Origin: JAMQKA01 sp034521835
GTDB taxonomy: Bacteria > Bacteroidota > Rhodothermia > Balneolales > Balneolaceae
DNA: 64,000 nt
Direction: 5' to 3'
Assembly: GCA_034521835.1 (NCBI GenBank)
Contig: JAXHMA010000006.1
Span: 868,001-932,000 of the forward strand
Shown here: positions 50,989 to 60,563 of the stretch, piece after piece
How positions within the stretch are numbered: the stretch's first letter is position 1
How the letters are laid out: every line of letters starts with the position of its first letter
Position numbers and translations under genes: made by a program
Notes under the pieces: generated by a model
Database searches by the model: none
Told to the model about the DNA's origin: nothing
What the model saw: the letters and a program-made list of their open reading frames with translations, nothing else

Positions 50989-51065
50989 ATAACAACTGCA
51001 TCTTTTACCAAATCTGATCTATATTCAAGCCGAATTCGAACCGCATTGAGAATTACTGTTACTCC

Positions 51066-51950
51066 ATGAGGAAATGTGCTTTTTTATCGATGGACCGGCT
51101 TGATGATTTTGAACATTATGATTACATGCTTTATGAACCACTTGCCGACCTTGGATGGGAAGTGGAAGAGGTGTCTTGGCGGAAAAAACAGGTTGACTGG
51201 AACCAATTTGAAGCTGTCATCATACGCACGCCGTGGGATTATCAAAAAGATCCCGAGCAGTTTATGCGGGTGCTCCAGGTGATTGATCGCTCTACCGCTC
51301 GACTGGAAAATGCACTGGAGCTTATTGAATGGAACATCAACAAAACCTACCTGCAGGATCTGCAAAACAGGGGTATCCGCATCGTTCCTACCGAGTGGGG
51401 CGCCCATAAGGATCAGGTCAGTAAAGACCGCCTCCTGGCGTACTTTAATCATTTTGAAACGGACGAAATTGTTATTAAACCCACCATTAGCGCCGGCGCC
51501 GACGACACCTATCGACTCACAAAAGAAGAGGCTATCAACAAGATTGATGAGCTTAAATCAGTTTTTAAAACACGTTCATTTATGGTGCAGCCGCTGATGA
51601 ATTACGTTCTGGATGAAGGCGAATTCTCGCTGATATACTTTGGAGAGCAATACAGTCACACGCTGCTAAAAACTCCGAAGCAATCAGATTTCCGTGTCCA
51701 GGAAGAACATGGCGGCATCCTGAAAACTGTAGAACCAGAGAAGCAACTGCTCTCAACAGCGGAGCAAGTATTGTCAACCTTAACTCCATTGCCGCTTTAC
51801 AGCCGGGTAGATTCGGTACGGGATGAATCCGGCGGATTTTCTCTCATGGAGCTTGAGCTGATTGAACCCTCCCTTTACTTCAACATGGATGATGAATCTC
51901 CCGCCCGTTTTGCCCGTTTTTTCGACGAGTGGATGAAAATCCATCATTGA
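51066..51950 (+). CDS. ATP-grasp family ligase
   Basis: Protein of 294 residues resembling RimK/DcsG-type ATP-grasp enzymes. VIIRTPWDYQKDPEQFM is followed by NKTYLQDLQNRGIRIVPTEW, the nucleotide-binding EIVIKPTISAGADDTYRL with Lys and the Gly-rich loop, FMVQPLMNYVLDEGEFSLIY, and the metal-binding FSLMELELIEPSLYF. It should join a carboxylate to an amine using ATP. Substrates cannot be told and no biosynthetic partner lies beside it. Intact. Confidence 0.88.
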   Translation: MRKCAFLSMDRLDDFEHYDYMLYEPLADLGWEVEEVSWRKKQVDWNQFEAVIIRTPWDYQKDPEQFMRVLQVIDRSTARLENALELIEWNINKTYLQDLQNRGIRIVPTEWGAHKDQVSKDRLLAYFNHFETDEIVIKPTISAGADDTYRLTKEEAINKIDELKSVFKTRSFMVQPLMNYVLDEGEFSLIYFGEQYSHTLLKTPKQSDFRVQEEHGGILKTVEPEKQLLSTAEQVLSTLTPLPLYSRVDSVRDESGGFSLMELELIEPSLYFNMDDESPARFARFFDEWMKIHH

Positions 51951-51993
51951 TACTACTTTGATCATGAAAGATTAGACCCTCATTTCTATAGAA

Positions 51994-52024
51994 AAAGCCT
52001 CTGTATGCTAGATCCAGAGGCTTT
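51994..52024. terminator. terminator between convergent genes
   Basis: Ten-base stem aaagcctctg/cagaggcttt with an 11-base loop, A-run before and T-containing tail after. It lies between the ATP-grasp gene and the convergent UPF0182 gene and can serve both. Confidence 0.8.
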
Positions 52025-52038
52025 GATAAGTACGTTTT

Positions 52039-54780
52039 TTAATCCTGATTATTTAATACCTGTTTAATTTGGTCCATTTTCTCGCCCCATTCTTGCCAGT
52101 TGCCGTTGTTAAGGGCCTGCTGGGCTTCATCCCACAACTGCTGCACCTCGCTAAACTGCTGAGAGGCAACCGGGACCCCGGCCTGTGCCGCCGCAGCAAG
52201 GGTATCGGCTTGAGCAGCCGCAGGTTGTATTGAACCTTGTGCCAATTGCAGGCTCTCCGGGGTTTTCCCAAAAAGCGCTTGCAGCGCTAAATTCAAGGTG
52301 GGTTCCATAACAACCTGTTCTCCGGTTGTGGCGATAACTCGCTGCAGCTGTGGAATATTGACGCCTTCAGCAATCAGGAAGACCGGCTCAACGTATAGGA
52401 AGGAATCCTCAATGGGAATTATCATCAGGTTGCCACGGATGACCTGCGAGCCACGCTGGTCCCACAGGGAAAGCTGGCGCGAGATTTCCGTATCCTGGTC
52501 AATTTTGGCCTCGATCTGCGCCGGCCCCAGAATCAGGCGCTCTTTCGGCAGTTTGAATACTTCCACCTGTCCGTAGTAGGGAAAGTCAGACCGGGCGGTC
52601 ATCCAGGCAATCATGTTGTCACGGTTGTTCGGGGTCAATGGGCTGATGAGCAGGTATTGCAACTCCTCTTCGCCCGGCAGCTTCATCAAAATGTGGTACG
52701 GTTCCATCGTGGTCTGTTGGCCGGCATACTTTTCGTTGGGCCGCGTCCAGAGATCCTCGTTGTTGTAAAACACCTGGGGTTGTGTCATGTGATAGGTGTT
52801 GTACAGCTCCATTTGAATATTAAACAGTGTTTTGGGATAGCGCACGTGCTGTTTTAAGCCCTCAGGCATCTCGTCCAGTGTCTTGAACATATCCGGAAAG
52901 ATATCGCGATACACATTCAGCACCGGATCCTCTTCATCCACCGCGTAAAAATCGACAGAGCCGTTGTACGGCATCGATCACTACTTTTACAGAGTTGCGG
53001 ATATAATTGACGCCGCTCAGTGAGGTCTCCGAGTAGGGATAATCGCTAGAAGTGGTATAGGCATCCTGCATCCAGTAAAGCTTACCATCATTAAGCACCA
53101 GGTAGGGATCGTCCTCAAACTGCAGGAAGGGGGCGATTCGCCGTACGCGCTCCTGGATATTTTTCCAAAACTGGATTTTGCTGCCTTCACGGATGTAGTC
53201 GGTCAGCAGTATGTTTATATCTCCGAACTGCCATGCAAAGAGCAGTTTTGCAAAAAAGTTGCCAATAGCTACACCGCCTTCACCTGCATAATTGGTATAG
53301 ACGTTTTCATCTCCCTTGGGATAGTCGAACTCCTGGACATCGGTGTTCACAATTTTGTAGCCGGGATCATGCTCTCCGTAATAGATGGCGGATTGCTCCA
53401 CGTTCAGATCGATCTCGGAAACAGGAGGAAGATCCTTAATCAAAAGCCGCGGGTCCCCCGAGCGACCTTCCTGCGCTACGGGACTCATCACCAGTCCATA
53501 GCCATGGGTGTATTGCAGGTACCGGTTTACCCAGGTATCAGCCTGCTCGGGGAGCTCATTGGAGAGCTCGCGGGCCGAGAGCATCATTTGCATGTATCCC
53601 TCGTTTGTGTGGTAACGATCTACATCAACGTTGATAAATTCATAATAAAGTCGGATTTGCTGGAGTTGCTGGTAGGTATTGATCAGCAGCCGGGGATCCC
53701 GAAAGCCGGATATTGTCGAGCGTGGATTGATTATCCTGAAGCTGGGCCCAGGTAAGGGTATCACCGGCGTTGTAGTCGCGTTCAGTAATGGAATCAAGAT
53801 CGTAGGCCTGCCGTGTCAGTTTGATATTATTTTCTATGTAGGGCGTCTCAAGCTGCAGCTCATTGGGATCAACCATAAATTTTTGTACTGCTGTGGGGAG
53901 CAAAATCCGGCCGATTACGCCAATTACGAGTGTGGCAATACCACCGATAATGAGCCATCGGAACCGGCTCTTGAAATATTGATAGAACGCCAGCATAGCC
54001 AGCAGAAAAATGGCAATGCAGAGAATCCAAATGGCAGGTAGTTGCACGTAGATATCAGTGTAGTTGGCACCGAAAACCACACCGCTTTCCTGAAACAGCA
54101 ACCGGTAACGTTCCAGGTAATATCCCCATGAGAGCAACAACAGCCAAAAGCCCAGGTTGAGGCTAAGGTGTTTGGTTATGCCGGACCGCGCCATTATGTT
54201 GGACTTGCCCTGGATACTCAGCGAGCCGGAATAGATGTAAACAAGCAACAGGAGCAGCGTAATAAAAAAGACCAGCACAATCATGCTGTTTTGAATAATC
54301 TCCAGGAAGGGCAGGCGAAACAGGTAAAAGCCGATATCATTCCCAAAAATGGGATCCACCTGGTTGAAGGTCTCATTCCAGTGGAACCGGAAGTAGGTGT
54401 CCCAGCGCATGAAAAAGGCAAACGAGAAGAAGAGGCTGATGAGCGTGCCCAGCCCGAACAGTACTTTACGAAACTGGCTTTCACGTAAAACGATCCAGGT
54501 TAAGCTGGCCCATCGGCGAATTTCCAAAACTGAAGCCGGGAAATTGTTTGGCCAAATAGTGCATGTTCGGCAAAACATAAAGAAGCGCTACCAGTAAAGC
54601 TCCACAAAGCAGCAGAATTTGAGTAGTTTTAATTGTCACAAACACCTGCTCATATCCCAGCTGATTGAGCCAGAGCCACTCCACAATCCAGTCTGAAAAG
54701 GAGAGGGTGATTAAAAAAAGTAGAATTATACCACCGAATATGAACTGTTTTTTTGAAAACCCCACTGCCTGATTTGCCAT
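52039..54780 (-). CDS. UPF0182 (COG1615) membrane protein, frameshifted
   Basis: Large membrane protein of about 910 residues. About seven N-terminal helices (FIFGGIILLFLITLSFSDWI, ILLLCGALLVALLYVLPN, LSLNLGFWLLLLSWGYYLER) precede a long soluble part with VDPNELQLETPYIENNI, GVNYIRNSVKVVIDA, NNRDNMIAWMTARSDFPYYG, LPKERLILGPAQIEA and NLMIIPIEDSFLYVEPVFL. The last 100 residues are Gln/Ala-rich with a coiled-coil end. Shifts near 54490, 53730 and 52970. Function unknown; typical for actinobacteria and a few Bacteroidota-type lineages. Confidence 0.93.
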
Positions 54781-54848
54781 AAAAAGAATCTAAAAATTGA
54801 TTTGCTTATACTTTAAACTTTCATCCCTAAAGGTAGCAAACAGAATGA

Positions 54849-55506
54849 TCAAATCTTAGAACCTTTTACCCATTCTTTTACCGCATCAAGGTAGTTCATT
54901 GGTGTTAGCGGTTCGGCATCCAGGTTAAGCTTGCGGAGGGCCTCTTTTAGAGTATTAAGCGCATCATCATTTGCAAGATTTGCAGTTTCGCTTTGGGACC
55001 AGGTTTCCAGCCCGATAGATACGCACCGTTGGGGTGAACTGATGATAGCCCATTCCACCAGCACGGTGCCGTTTTTCATCTCCAGTATTCGGGTTTCCCG
55101 TTGTTTTGTAGCCGATAAAATTTTGCAGCCCGCCTCTTCCAGCAGACTGACCGTTGTTTCACGATCAAGTGGGGTGGCCGGGTACTGGGGCAGATTGATA
55201 TCAGTATTCTTAAACATAGTATTGAGCGATTTCCACGCCTCACCATCCAGCGGAAATTCATAGATCTCTTCTTCGTCTTCAATCCAAATCTCAAAAGGCC
55301 CTTTTTTTTGCTCCTGATGTTTAAATTTCAGCCCGCCTTCTGCACCTTTCCTTAATTTGGCATTGATCTCCAATCCCGGAATCCGAAAGATAATCGTCAA
55401 TCACCTCATGCGAATCGTAAAATGTAGGAAGAAGTAAAAAAGATTTCGCAAAACGTGGGCTTATCCCACCAAAAGCACGCCATTCCCAGTGCTCTCCGTA
55501 AGCCAT
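54849..55506 (-). CDS. hypothetical protein, one frameshift
   Basis: About 218 residues after joining two frames near 55385-55395. Begins MAYGEHWEWRAFGGISPRFA and continues IPGLEINAKLRKGAEGGLKF, then a charged domain with GCKILSATKQRETRILEMKN and a C-terminal helical part. The alternating charged strands around KLR...LKFK and TRILEMKNGTVLVEW recall CYTH-type triphosphate-binding proteins, but the ExExK signature is not clear, so no function is given. The upstream gene (55536-55993) ends 30 bases before its start. Confidence 0.6.
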
Positions 55507-55535
55507 GATTTTAATAATTTTTTTAGGATTTACTA

Positions 55536-55993
55536 TTAGTTCGCAAATATGTGCAAGGTAGCAAACCGGGCGTTTTCTTTTATGCTACATCCAGCAGATG
55601 AAACCTGGAAATTGACACCCAACCGTTCGCTGTCGGTCTCTTCGGTAATAATATTGGTATTGATGATAATTCCCGCCTGGTAAGCATGTTCATGGGGTGA
55701 AAGTATCGTAAGCGTATCTTCCCTGTTCTGCAGGCTCTCGTTAAATTCCGCCCGATAGATACCCTGCTTCAGTTCCCACCAGCCATAATCATCGTCAGGA
55801 TTTCTTTTTTCGGGATCCAGTGTTTTAGAGACAGCAGCCTTGAATTCACTTCCGCCAAAATCAAGCGCGCCCCTTCCATAAATCGCTTAATTTTGTTCAC
55901 GGTCAGATCCAGGCTAAATGCGTGATTTTGCGTTTCTTTATGGATGACACCTTTTGCGTGATTATGCAGCTCATCAGATTGGAGTAGAATCAT
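55536..55993 (-). CDS. dUTPase/dCTP-deaminase-like hypothetical protein, one frameshift
   Basis: About 152 residues: MILLQSDELHNHAKGVIHKE, then after a shift near 55862 LDFGGSEFKAAVSKTLDPEK, DDYGWWELKQGIYRAEFNES and ILSPHEHAYQAGIIINTNII. The G-W-W-x-L-K-x-G-x-Y segment followed by PHEHAYQAG resembles the beta-barrel order of dCTP deaminase/dUTPase-like proteins, but the catalytic motifs are not complete, so activity is doubtful. Confidence 0.5.
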
Positions 55994-56152
55994 AGCAATT
56001 TTTTAATTATCCATCATTTTACCATACAACAGGTGAAATCGGGAAATTCATTCAGTCAGATGAAATAGAAATGGCAGGGAACAGCAATCCAGGTCTTAAC
56101 GGCTGAATCTGCTGGCCCTGCCTAAAATATAAGTCTGTATTTTAATCAGTGT

Positions 56153-57095
56153 TTATTCAAGCGGAAGTGACCAGATGTCGACCCGGTTTAACGCTATGTA
56201 AGGTACTGCTACACGCTGGCGTTGCGTATCAATGCCAATATCAGCGGGATCACCGGGAGTACGGATGGCAGCCTGCCCATCAATGTAGATGGTAGAATCT
56301 ACCTGGCTGGGAGATGATCCACATATCATTTACAATCTCTATGCCGTCGAAATCGCCGCCACTTTCATAGGTTGTAAGCTCCCGCAGGGTGGAATCGGCC
56401 GGGAACCAGCCATGAAATGTTTGAACGCCGTTCCATGGGCACAAAATCAGGTGTTCACCATCATTACTGATAGTAATGCCATTAGGAGAGGAGGGCAGAG
56501 AATCCTGTACAATAACAGGTTCTCCGCCGGATACCCTGTAGAGACGGGCTTGTCCAGTGTCAGTTACATAAAGATCGCCGCTCGGTCCTTCCACGACGTC
56601 GTTCAGAAAGCCTGGTTCAAGATCGCTGAAGTCTACGAATGCAGCCTGTTCCCCGGAAGTTTTGTTAAAGCCGTGAACGCCGTCAACATCAGCTACCCAG
56701 AGGGTATCACCGGTAATGTACATGCCCCGCGGAGCATGCAACGGGTACTGGCTGGTACCGGTCATAAATTGAGCCTCCTGCACTGTGCCATCGGGTCCAA
56801 GCGTGCTGATGAACCCGTTGCCATCTCGTTCTCCGCCTGGACCGTTGAAGTTGGCTACAAAATAAAGATCCTGATCCGGATCGTAACGCACCGATTCAGG
56901 TCCCTGTAACCCCTGGCCTACAGCACTGGCAACGGCATCAGTGGTATCCTGTATATTCTGTATGGTAAATCCGGAATCAGCAGCAGTTTGAGATTCAGGA
57001 GCAGATTCTTGCTCGCCACCACAAGCTGCCACAACTACTGCTACCAGAATAGAAATCCAAAATGTTTTCAATGAAGAACTGAAAGTGCCTTTCAT
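56153..57095 (-). CDS. SMP-30/NHL-like beta-propeller lipoprotein, one frameshift
   Basis: Lipoprotein with lipobox VVAAC and an acidic, Gln-rich linker. The propeller has GPESVRYDPDQDLYFVANFN, HAPRGMYITGDTLWVADVDG, VEGPSGDLYVTDTGQARLYR and SPNGITISNDGEHLILCPWN, the repeated GI-x-VTDT pattern of SMP-30/gluconolactonase and NHL proteins. One shift near 56310; the corrected tail ends GIDTQRQRVAVPYIALNRVD-type and stops at 56153. About 313 residues. Ligand or substrate unknown. Confidence 0.82.
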
Positions 57096-57239
57096 AAGAG
57101 TATGTTATTTTTAGAGATTGACGTTGAGGATGATAAATATAGAATAATCAATAAGTTATAGCATATAAAATGATTTGTTTGGTAGAAAAATCATAATCTC
57201 ATTCTGGGAAAAAACATGTTACACCCATGGTAACCAGGC

Positions 57240-57581
57240 TTAGGTATTCGCTTCCTCAACCGCCTTGTTCAAAAGCCGAATCACGTAGCTAAAATCCAGT
57301 TCATTATAATCTCGTATTTTAATGTGGCGCATGCGTTTACCTGTTCCTTCCAGCATGTTTTTAGAATCTTCAAGCGTAGCACCATTCCATATCTGAAGAT
57401 TAACGTGACGCTTATGAGATACCAGGGAACAAATATTATTATCATTATGGTAGGTTAAATTGCCCCATTTTGTGCTGCTTTCCAGGGAAGGCAGGGCCTC
57501 GGTGATGAGATTGTGAAGCTGTTTGATCAGCGGTTTTTGGGCATCCGGTACTTTACTGAGAAAGTCATCTAGCGCAGCCAT
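57240..57581 (-). CDS. DUF1801 family protein
   Basis: Protein of 113 residues with a YdhG/DUF1801 pattern: VPDAQKPLIKQLHNLITEAL, STKWGNLTYHNDNNICSLVS, HVNLQIWNGATLEDSKNMLE and MRHIKIRDYNELDFSYVIRL. Small iron-chaperone-like (frataxin-like) alpha/beta fold. Function in this context unknown. Intact. Confidence 0.85.
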   Translation of the reverse strand: MAALDDFLSKVPDAQKPLIKQLHNLITEALPSLESSTKWGNLTYHNDNNICSLVSHKRHVNLQIWNGATLEDSKNMLEGTGKRMRHIKIRDYNELDFSYVIRLLNKAVEEANT

Positions 57582-57663
57582 AAAAAATCCTTTTAGTAAT
57601 TATTTTAAGTTGAAATTCCATTGAGTGCCACTAAAAGCAACCTGAGGATAACTATCCATGCAT

Positions 57664-57773
57664 TAGCCCGGATTATTCACGAAATAGTAATAAATATGGG
57701 CTAAGTCGGTGATATTATGTTATATCAACGAATATACATATAGCTCAAATTTCTTGGTAAATAATCCGGGCTA
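57664..57773. repeat. MITE-like element, copy 2
   Basis: Perfect 14-base terminal inverted repeats tagcccggattatt (57664-57677) and aataatccgggcta (57760-57773) enclose 82 A/T-rich bases without a gene. Shares ends and the tagctcaaatttctt stretch with copy 1 at 48359-48589. Its last three bases (cta) are the stop codon of the neighbouring minus-strand gene. Confidence 0.75.
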
Positions 57774-58280
57774 GGTCAGGGCAATGATTTCCTTTTTATA
57801 ATCGGGAAATTTTTCCAGCAGCTCACGGCGGTTGCCCGGAGTGAAGTCTTGAAATTCAAATCCGGGTGACATTGTTGTACCCAAGAGGGCATAGGTACCC
57901 CCGGCTACAAGTTTTGCGCCCTGATAAACGCCTCCTTCTACAGCCTGCTGAAGCCTCATCCCTTCGAAGATCTCGTTCCCCAAGATCACCTTCTTACCAG
58001 ATCTATCGGGGTACAGCAGGAGCAGTTCAACAGGATCCCCTAGATAGAAATGGTAGACTTCATCCCCGGGAAGTTGATGCATCGCCGAGTAGCTGTCCGG
58101 GGTTAGTAAATAGTAGATAGCCGTGGAGTAGGACCGTGCTTCGCCGTAGGTATGGGGAAGTGAATCTTCTGGAATTTTCAGATTAGAGCGGTAAGTCTCA
58201 CGATAAAAACCACCTTCTCCAGGTAAGGGCTCCAGTCCAAATTGATCCTTTATTCGTTGTATAATTTGAGATTCAGTCAT
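57771..58280 (-). CDS. DUF985 cupin-like protein
   Basis: Single-domain cupin of 169 residues: FGLEPLPGEGGFYRETYRSN, YYLLTPDSYSAMHQLPGDEV, YHFYLGDPVELLLLYPD and LVAGGTYALLGTTMSPGFEF. The His and Glu of the cupin motif are seen in AMHQLPGDEVYHF. Function unknown; relatives include carbohydrate-binding enzymes. The stop codon lies in the end of a MITE-like repeat, so the last residues may have changed. Confidence 0.85.
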   Translation of the reverse strand: MTESQIIQRIKDQFGLEPLPGEGGFYRETYRSNLKIPEDSLPHTYGEARSYSTAIYYLLTPDSYSAMHQLPGDEVYHFYLGDPVELLLLYPDRSGKKVILGNEIFEGMRLQQAVEGGVYQGAKLVAGGTYALLGTTMSPGFEFQDFTPGNRRELLEKFPDYKKEIIALT

Positions 58281-58486
58281 TTTTGCTATGCATGTATCTC
58301 ATTATTCAAATATATAAAATAGGCCAAAAAAGCCTGCTAAACATTTAAAGGCCTTTTAAAAATACTATGGTATAAAAAGTTTTGTCACTTAACGATTTTT
58401 AATTGTAACGTTTATAGTGGTTATTACTCATGTATATTCTACAGGCTATTTTATTTAAAAAATCATCTACTTTTTGAATTAATATC

Positions 58487-58903
58487 ATGGCACAGGCTCA
58501 AACCATCCTGGCACTTGGCGCGATAGTTCTATTTATGATTACAGCTTTGAACGTGAATAGAAATTATGTGCGTGGTGTCAAACAGAATTTGGATCAACAG
58601 AAATATATAAATGCCATCAATTACGGTCAGACCATCGCGGGCGGAATCTATTCACAAGTAAACAACTATGATAATATTGAGGATGTTTACGGCGACTATG
58701 ATGATGTTACAGACCCGGCTCGCAGGCTGCAAACCGTAACTAGCTTAAATGACACGCTTTTTGCGACTGTAGCACTTTCCGGAGAAGAAGTTCTCGTACA
58801 TGGTACAAACGGGAAGAAGGCCACCATTACAGTGTATGAGCTTGTTGGGGCGGATTACAGGCAGCGGGCACAATATGTTACGGCTATAACTCCAATCAAC
58901 TAA
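58487..58903 (+). CDS. pseudopilin-like single-span protein (1 of 3)
   Basis: 138 residues with one hydrophobic segment at the very N-terminus (TILALGAIVLFMITALNV), then an extended helix and a small strand-rich C-terminal domain, the layout of class III signal-peptide or type IV pilin-like subunits. No canonical GFTLIE prepilin motif. Only 3 bases separate it from the next gene, which has the same layout. The upstream gap of about 200 bases must hold the promoter. Confidence 0.6.
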   Translation: MAQAQTILALGAIVLFMITALNVNRNYVRGVKQNLDQQKYINAINYGQTIAGGIYSQVNNYDNIEDVYGDYDDVTDPARRLQTVTSLNDTLFATVALSGEEVLVHGTNGKKATITVYELVGADYRQRAQYVTAITPIN

Positions 58904-58906
58904 CCC

Positions 58907-59398
58907 ATGAATATCACTATTGATATTATTCTGCCGCCTATCATAGTGGCGATGCTCACCGGTATGATATTGACAACCAGCTCGATGATCATCGACTCAA
59001 CGGTTGAAAACCGACTTACCTACGAGCTCCAGAACTTTGCCAATACCAGTTTGGAGATCATTGCGTATGAAGTACGTGGTTCGCAAGAGGTGCTCAATGC
59101 CGATGGTCCTGACTTGCATTTCATTCGCTTCAACCAGGATACCGTACACATGTATAAAAGTGGCAGAAATTTGTTGGTAGCAACTGATTTTGCTGGTACT
59201 TCCGTAAATGATACTACCTCATATCCCGCCAAATTCGGGGACCTTGTATTTGATCTTGATCCTGCCGGTATTATGCTAACTGTAAGCGTTACCACAGAAA
59301 GCAGGGCCGAACAAGAGGTGGGTAATAACGCTGAACGGTTTAAAGGATTCGCGGTCAAAGATATCTACCTGCGAAATTTGCATCTTTCTAATCCATAA
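58907..59398 (+). CDS. pseudopilin-like single-span protein (2 of 3)
   Basis: 163 residues. N-terminal hydrophobic segment IDIILPPIIVAMLTGMILTTSS followed by a helix with ENRLTYELQNFANTSLEIIA, then a strand-rich domain (PAKFGDLVFDLDPAGIMLTV, NAERFKGFAVKDIYLRNLHL). Length and layout resemble minor pseudopilins (GspI/J-like). Intact. Co-transcribed with its neighbours by spacing. Confidence 0.6.
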   Translation: MNITIDIILPPIIVAMLTGMILTTSSMIIDSTVENRLTYELQNFANTSLEIIAYEVRGSQEVLNADGPDLHFIRFNQDTVHMYKSGRNLLVATDFAGTSVNDTTSYPAKFGDLVFDLDPAGIMLTVSVTTESRAEQEVGNNAERFKGFAVKDIYLRNLHLSNP

Positions 59399-59410
59399 TT
59401 TGATTTCACA

Positions 59411-60230
59411 ATGGGTAAATATGCTGTAATTGTAGTCCTGTCTATGGTCTTTGCTCTCATGATGTATGGAGCGGGTTTACAGGATAGCCTCCGGCTGGCA
59501 CAGGAGGAGATGATAAACGACTATAACACCGCCCAGGCCAGTCATATAGCCAACAGCATCTCAATGATTGCTGTACAAAAATTGAGTAATCCCGATGACG
59601 ATTCATTTACCCCTGATTCCGGTCAGACATTCCAACATCCTGGCAATGGTGATTATGTTGCCTGGGAAGAGATGTTGGGAGAATACCGCATAGAAGTTTA
59701 CAACCAGGGAGATTCTTTACTGACGGTAACCACCACGGCACGAGTGGATGAAGATGCCTATCAGACTGAGCTCCGAGATGTTTTCCAACGGCTCTGAGTG
59801 GAATCCCGATTTGCCGTTTGCTGTGTTTTCAAGATCAGGAATTAAATTGAGTGGAAGTGCAAGTATCATAGGGCATGGAGGAACCAACGCCATAAATGCA
59901 AATGCGGTGGATTTGTCCTGGGCAACCAGTATCGACAGTAATCTTGCTATTGGTCCGGGGGGAAATCCCGATACGGTTGTGAATCAATCAAATTTTATAA
60001 ATGGTAATGTAGGATTATCCATTGGCAACTTGCCAGCACCACTGGATTATCCATTGCCCAAATTTCCTGAATTCCCAACAGGCACAAACGCCAGGAAGCT
60101 CAATCGCATATCTCCTACGGCTCTGCCACCCTGGACCATTCAAGTTATAGCAACACATACATACCGGAGCTAAAAATTCGGGGAAATTCCACACTTCCCT
60201 TTGGCACTACAAAAAGTACTACATAAAATT
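59411..60230 (+). pseudogene. PilX-like surface protein (3 of 3), frameshifted and cut
   Basis: N-terminal segment MGKYAVIVVLSMVFALMMYGAGL, helical part DSLRLAQEEMINDYNTAQAS, then, after a shift near 59790, a beta-helix-like domain: SGIKLSGSASIIGHGGTNAI, NAVDLSWATSIDSNLAIGPG, which recalls DUF7305/PilX-type tails. A second shift near 60100 leads to YSNTYIPELKIRGNSTLPFG, after which the coding pattern fades about 40 bases before a tRNA-Arg half. The gene is probably truncated there. Confidence 0.6.
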
Positions 60231-60271
60231 CCAAAATCGCAGCCAATTCCACAAACAGGAATATTCTCGTA

Positions 60272-60313
60272 TTACGGATGAGGAGGGTAGGGGTTCGAAT
60301 CCTTTCGGGCATA
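60272..60313 (+). tRNA. 3' half of tRNA-Arg(ACG), remnant
   Basis: From the anticodon loop on, the sequence matches a tRNA: loop ttacgga (anticodon ACG), 3' anticodon arm tgagg, five-base variable loop agggt, T stem agggg/ccttt around ttcgaat, acceptor strand cgggcat and discriminator a. The matching 5' half (D arm and 5' acceptor) is not present upstream. Breaking in the anticodon loop is typical of integrase attachment sites in tRNA genes. Confidence 0.7.
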
Positions 60314-60322
60314 CTTTTCTAC

Positions 60323-60351
60323 AAGCCTATGACTTACAATTAGATAGGCTT
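60323..60351 (+). terminator. terminator downstream of the tRNA-Arg half
   Basis: Stem aagcctat/ataggctt with a 13-base loop followed by tttttgtttt. It is what would be expected directly after an intact tRNA gene, so the tRNA half has kept its native downstream sequence. Confidence 0.75.
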
Positions 60352-60563
60352 TTTTGTTTTGTAAAATCACGCATATTTTGAGAAGTTTTTCTTGTTCTGG
60401 TGTCAGAATGGTACCAGGAAATATATCACGCGCTCCCTTTGATATCAGTACTTTACATGTGCGATAAGTTGATTTATAAAAATATTTGACTGATAATAAA
60501 ATGAGAAAATTCCATGAAAAGAAACCATTGAAATATTAACATTTCATCACAGGCATTAAATGT

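Noticed and set aside
60180..60313. A complete tRNA gene at this site
   Set aside because: No D arm or 5' acceptor strand complementary to cgggcat is found upstream; only the 3' half fits.
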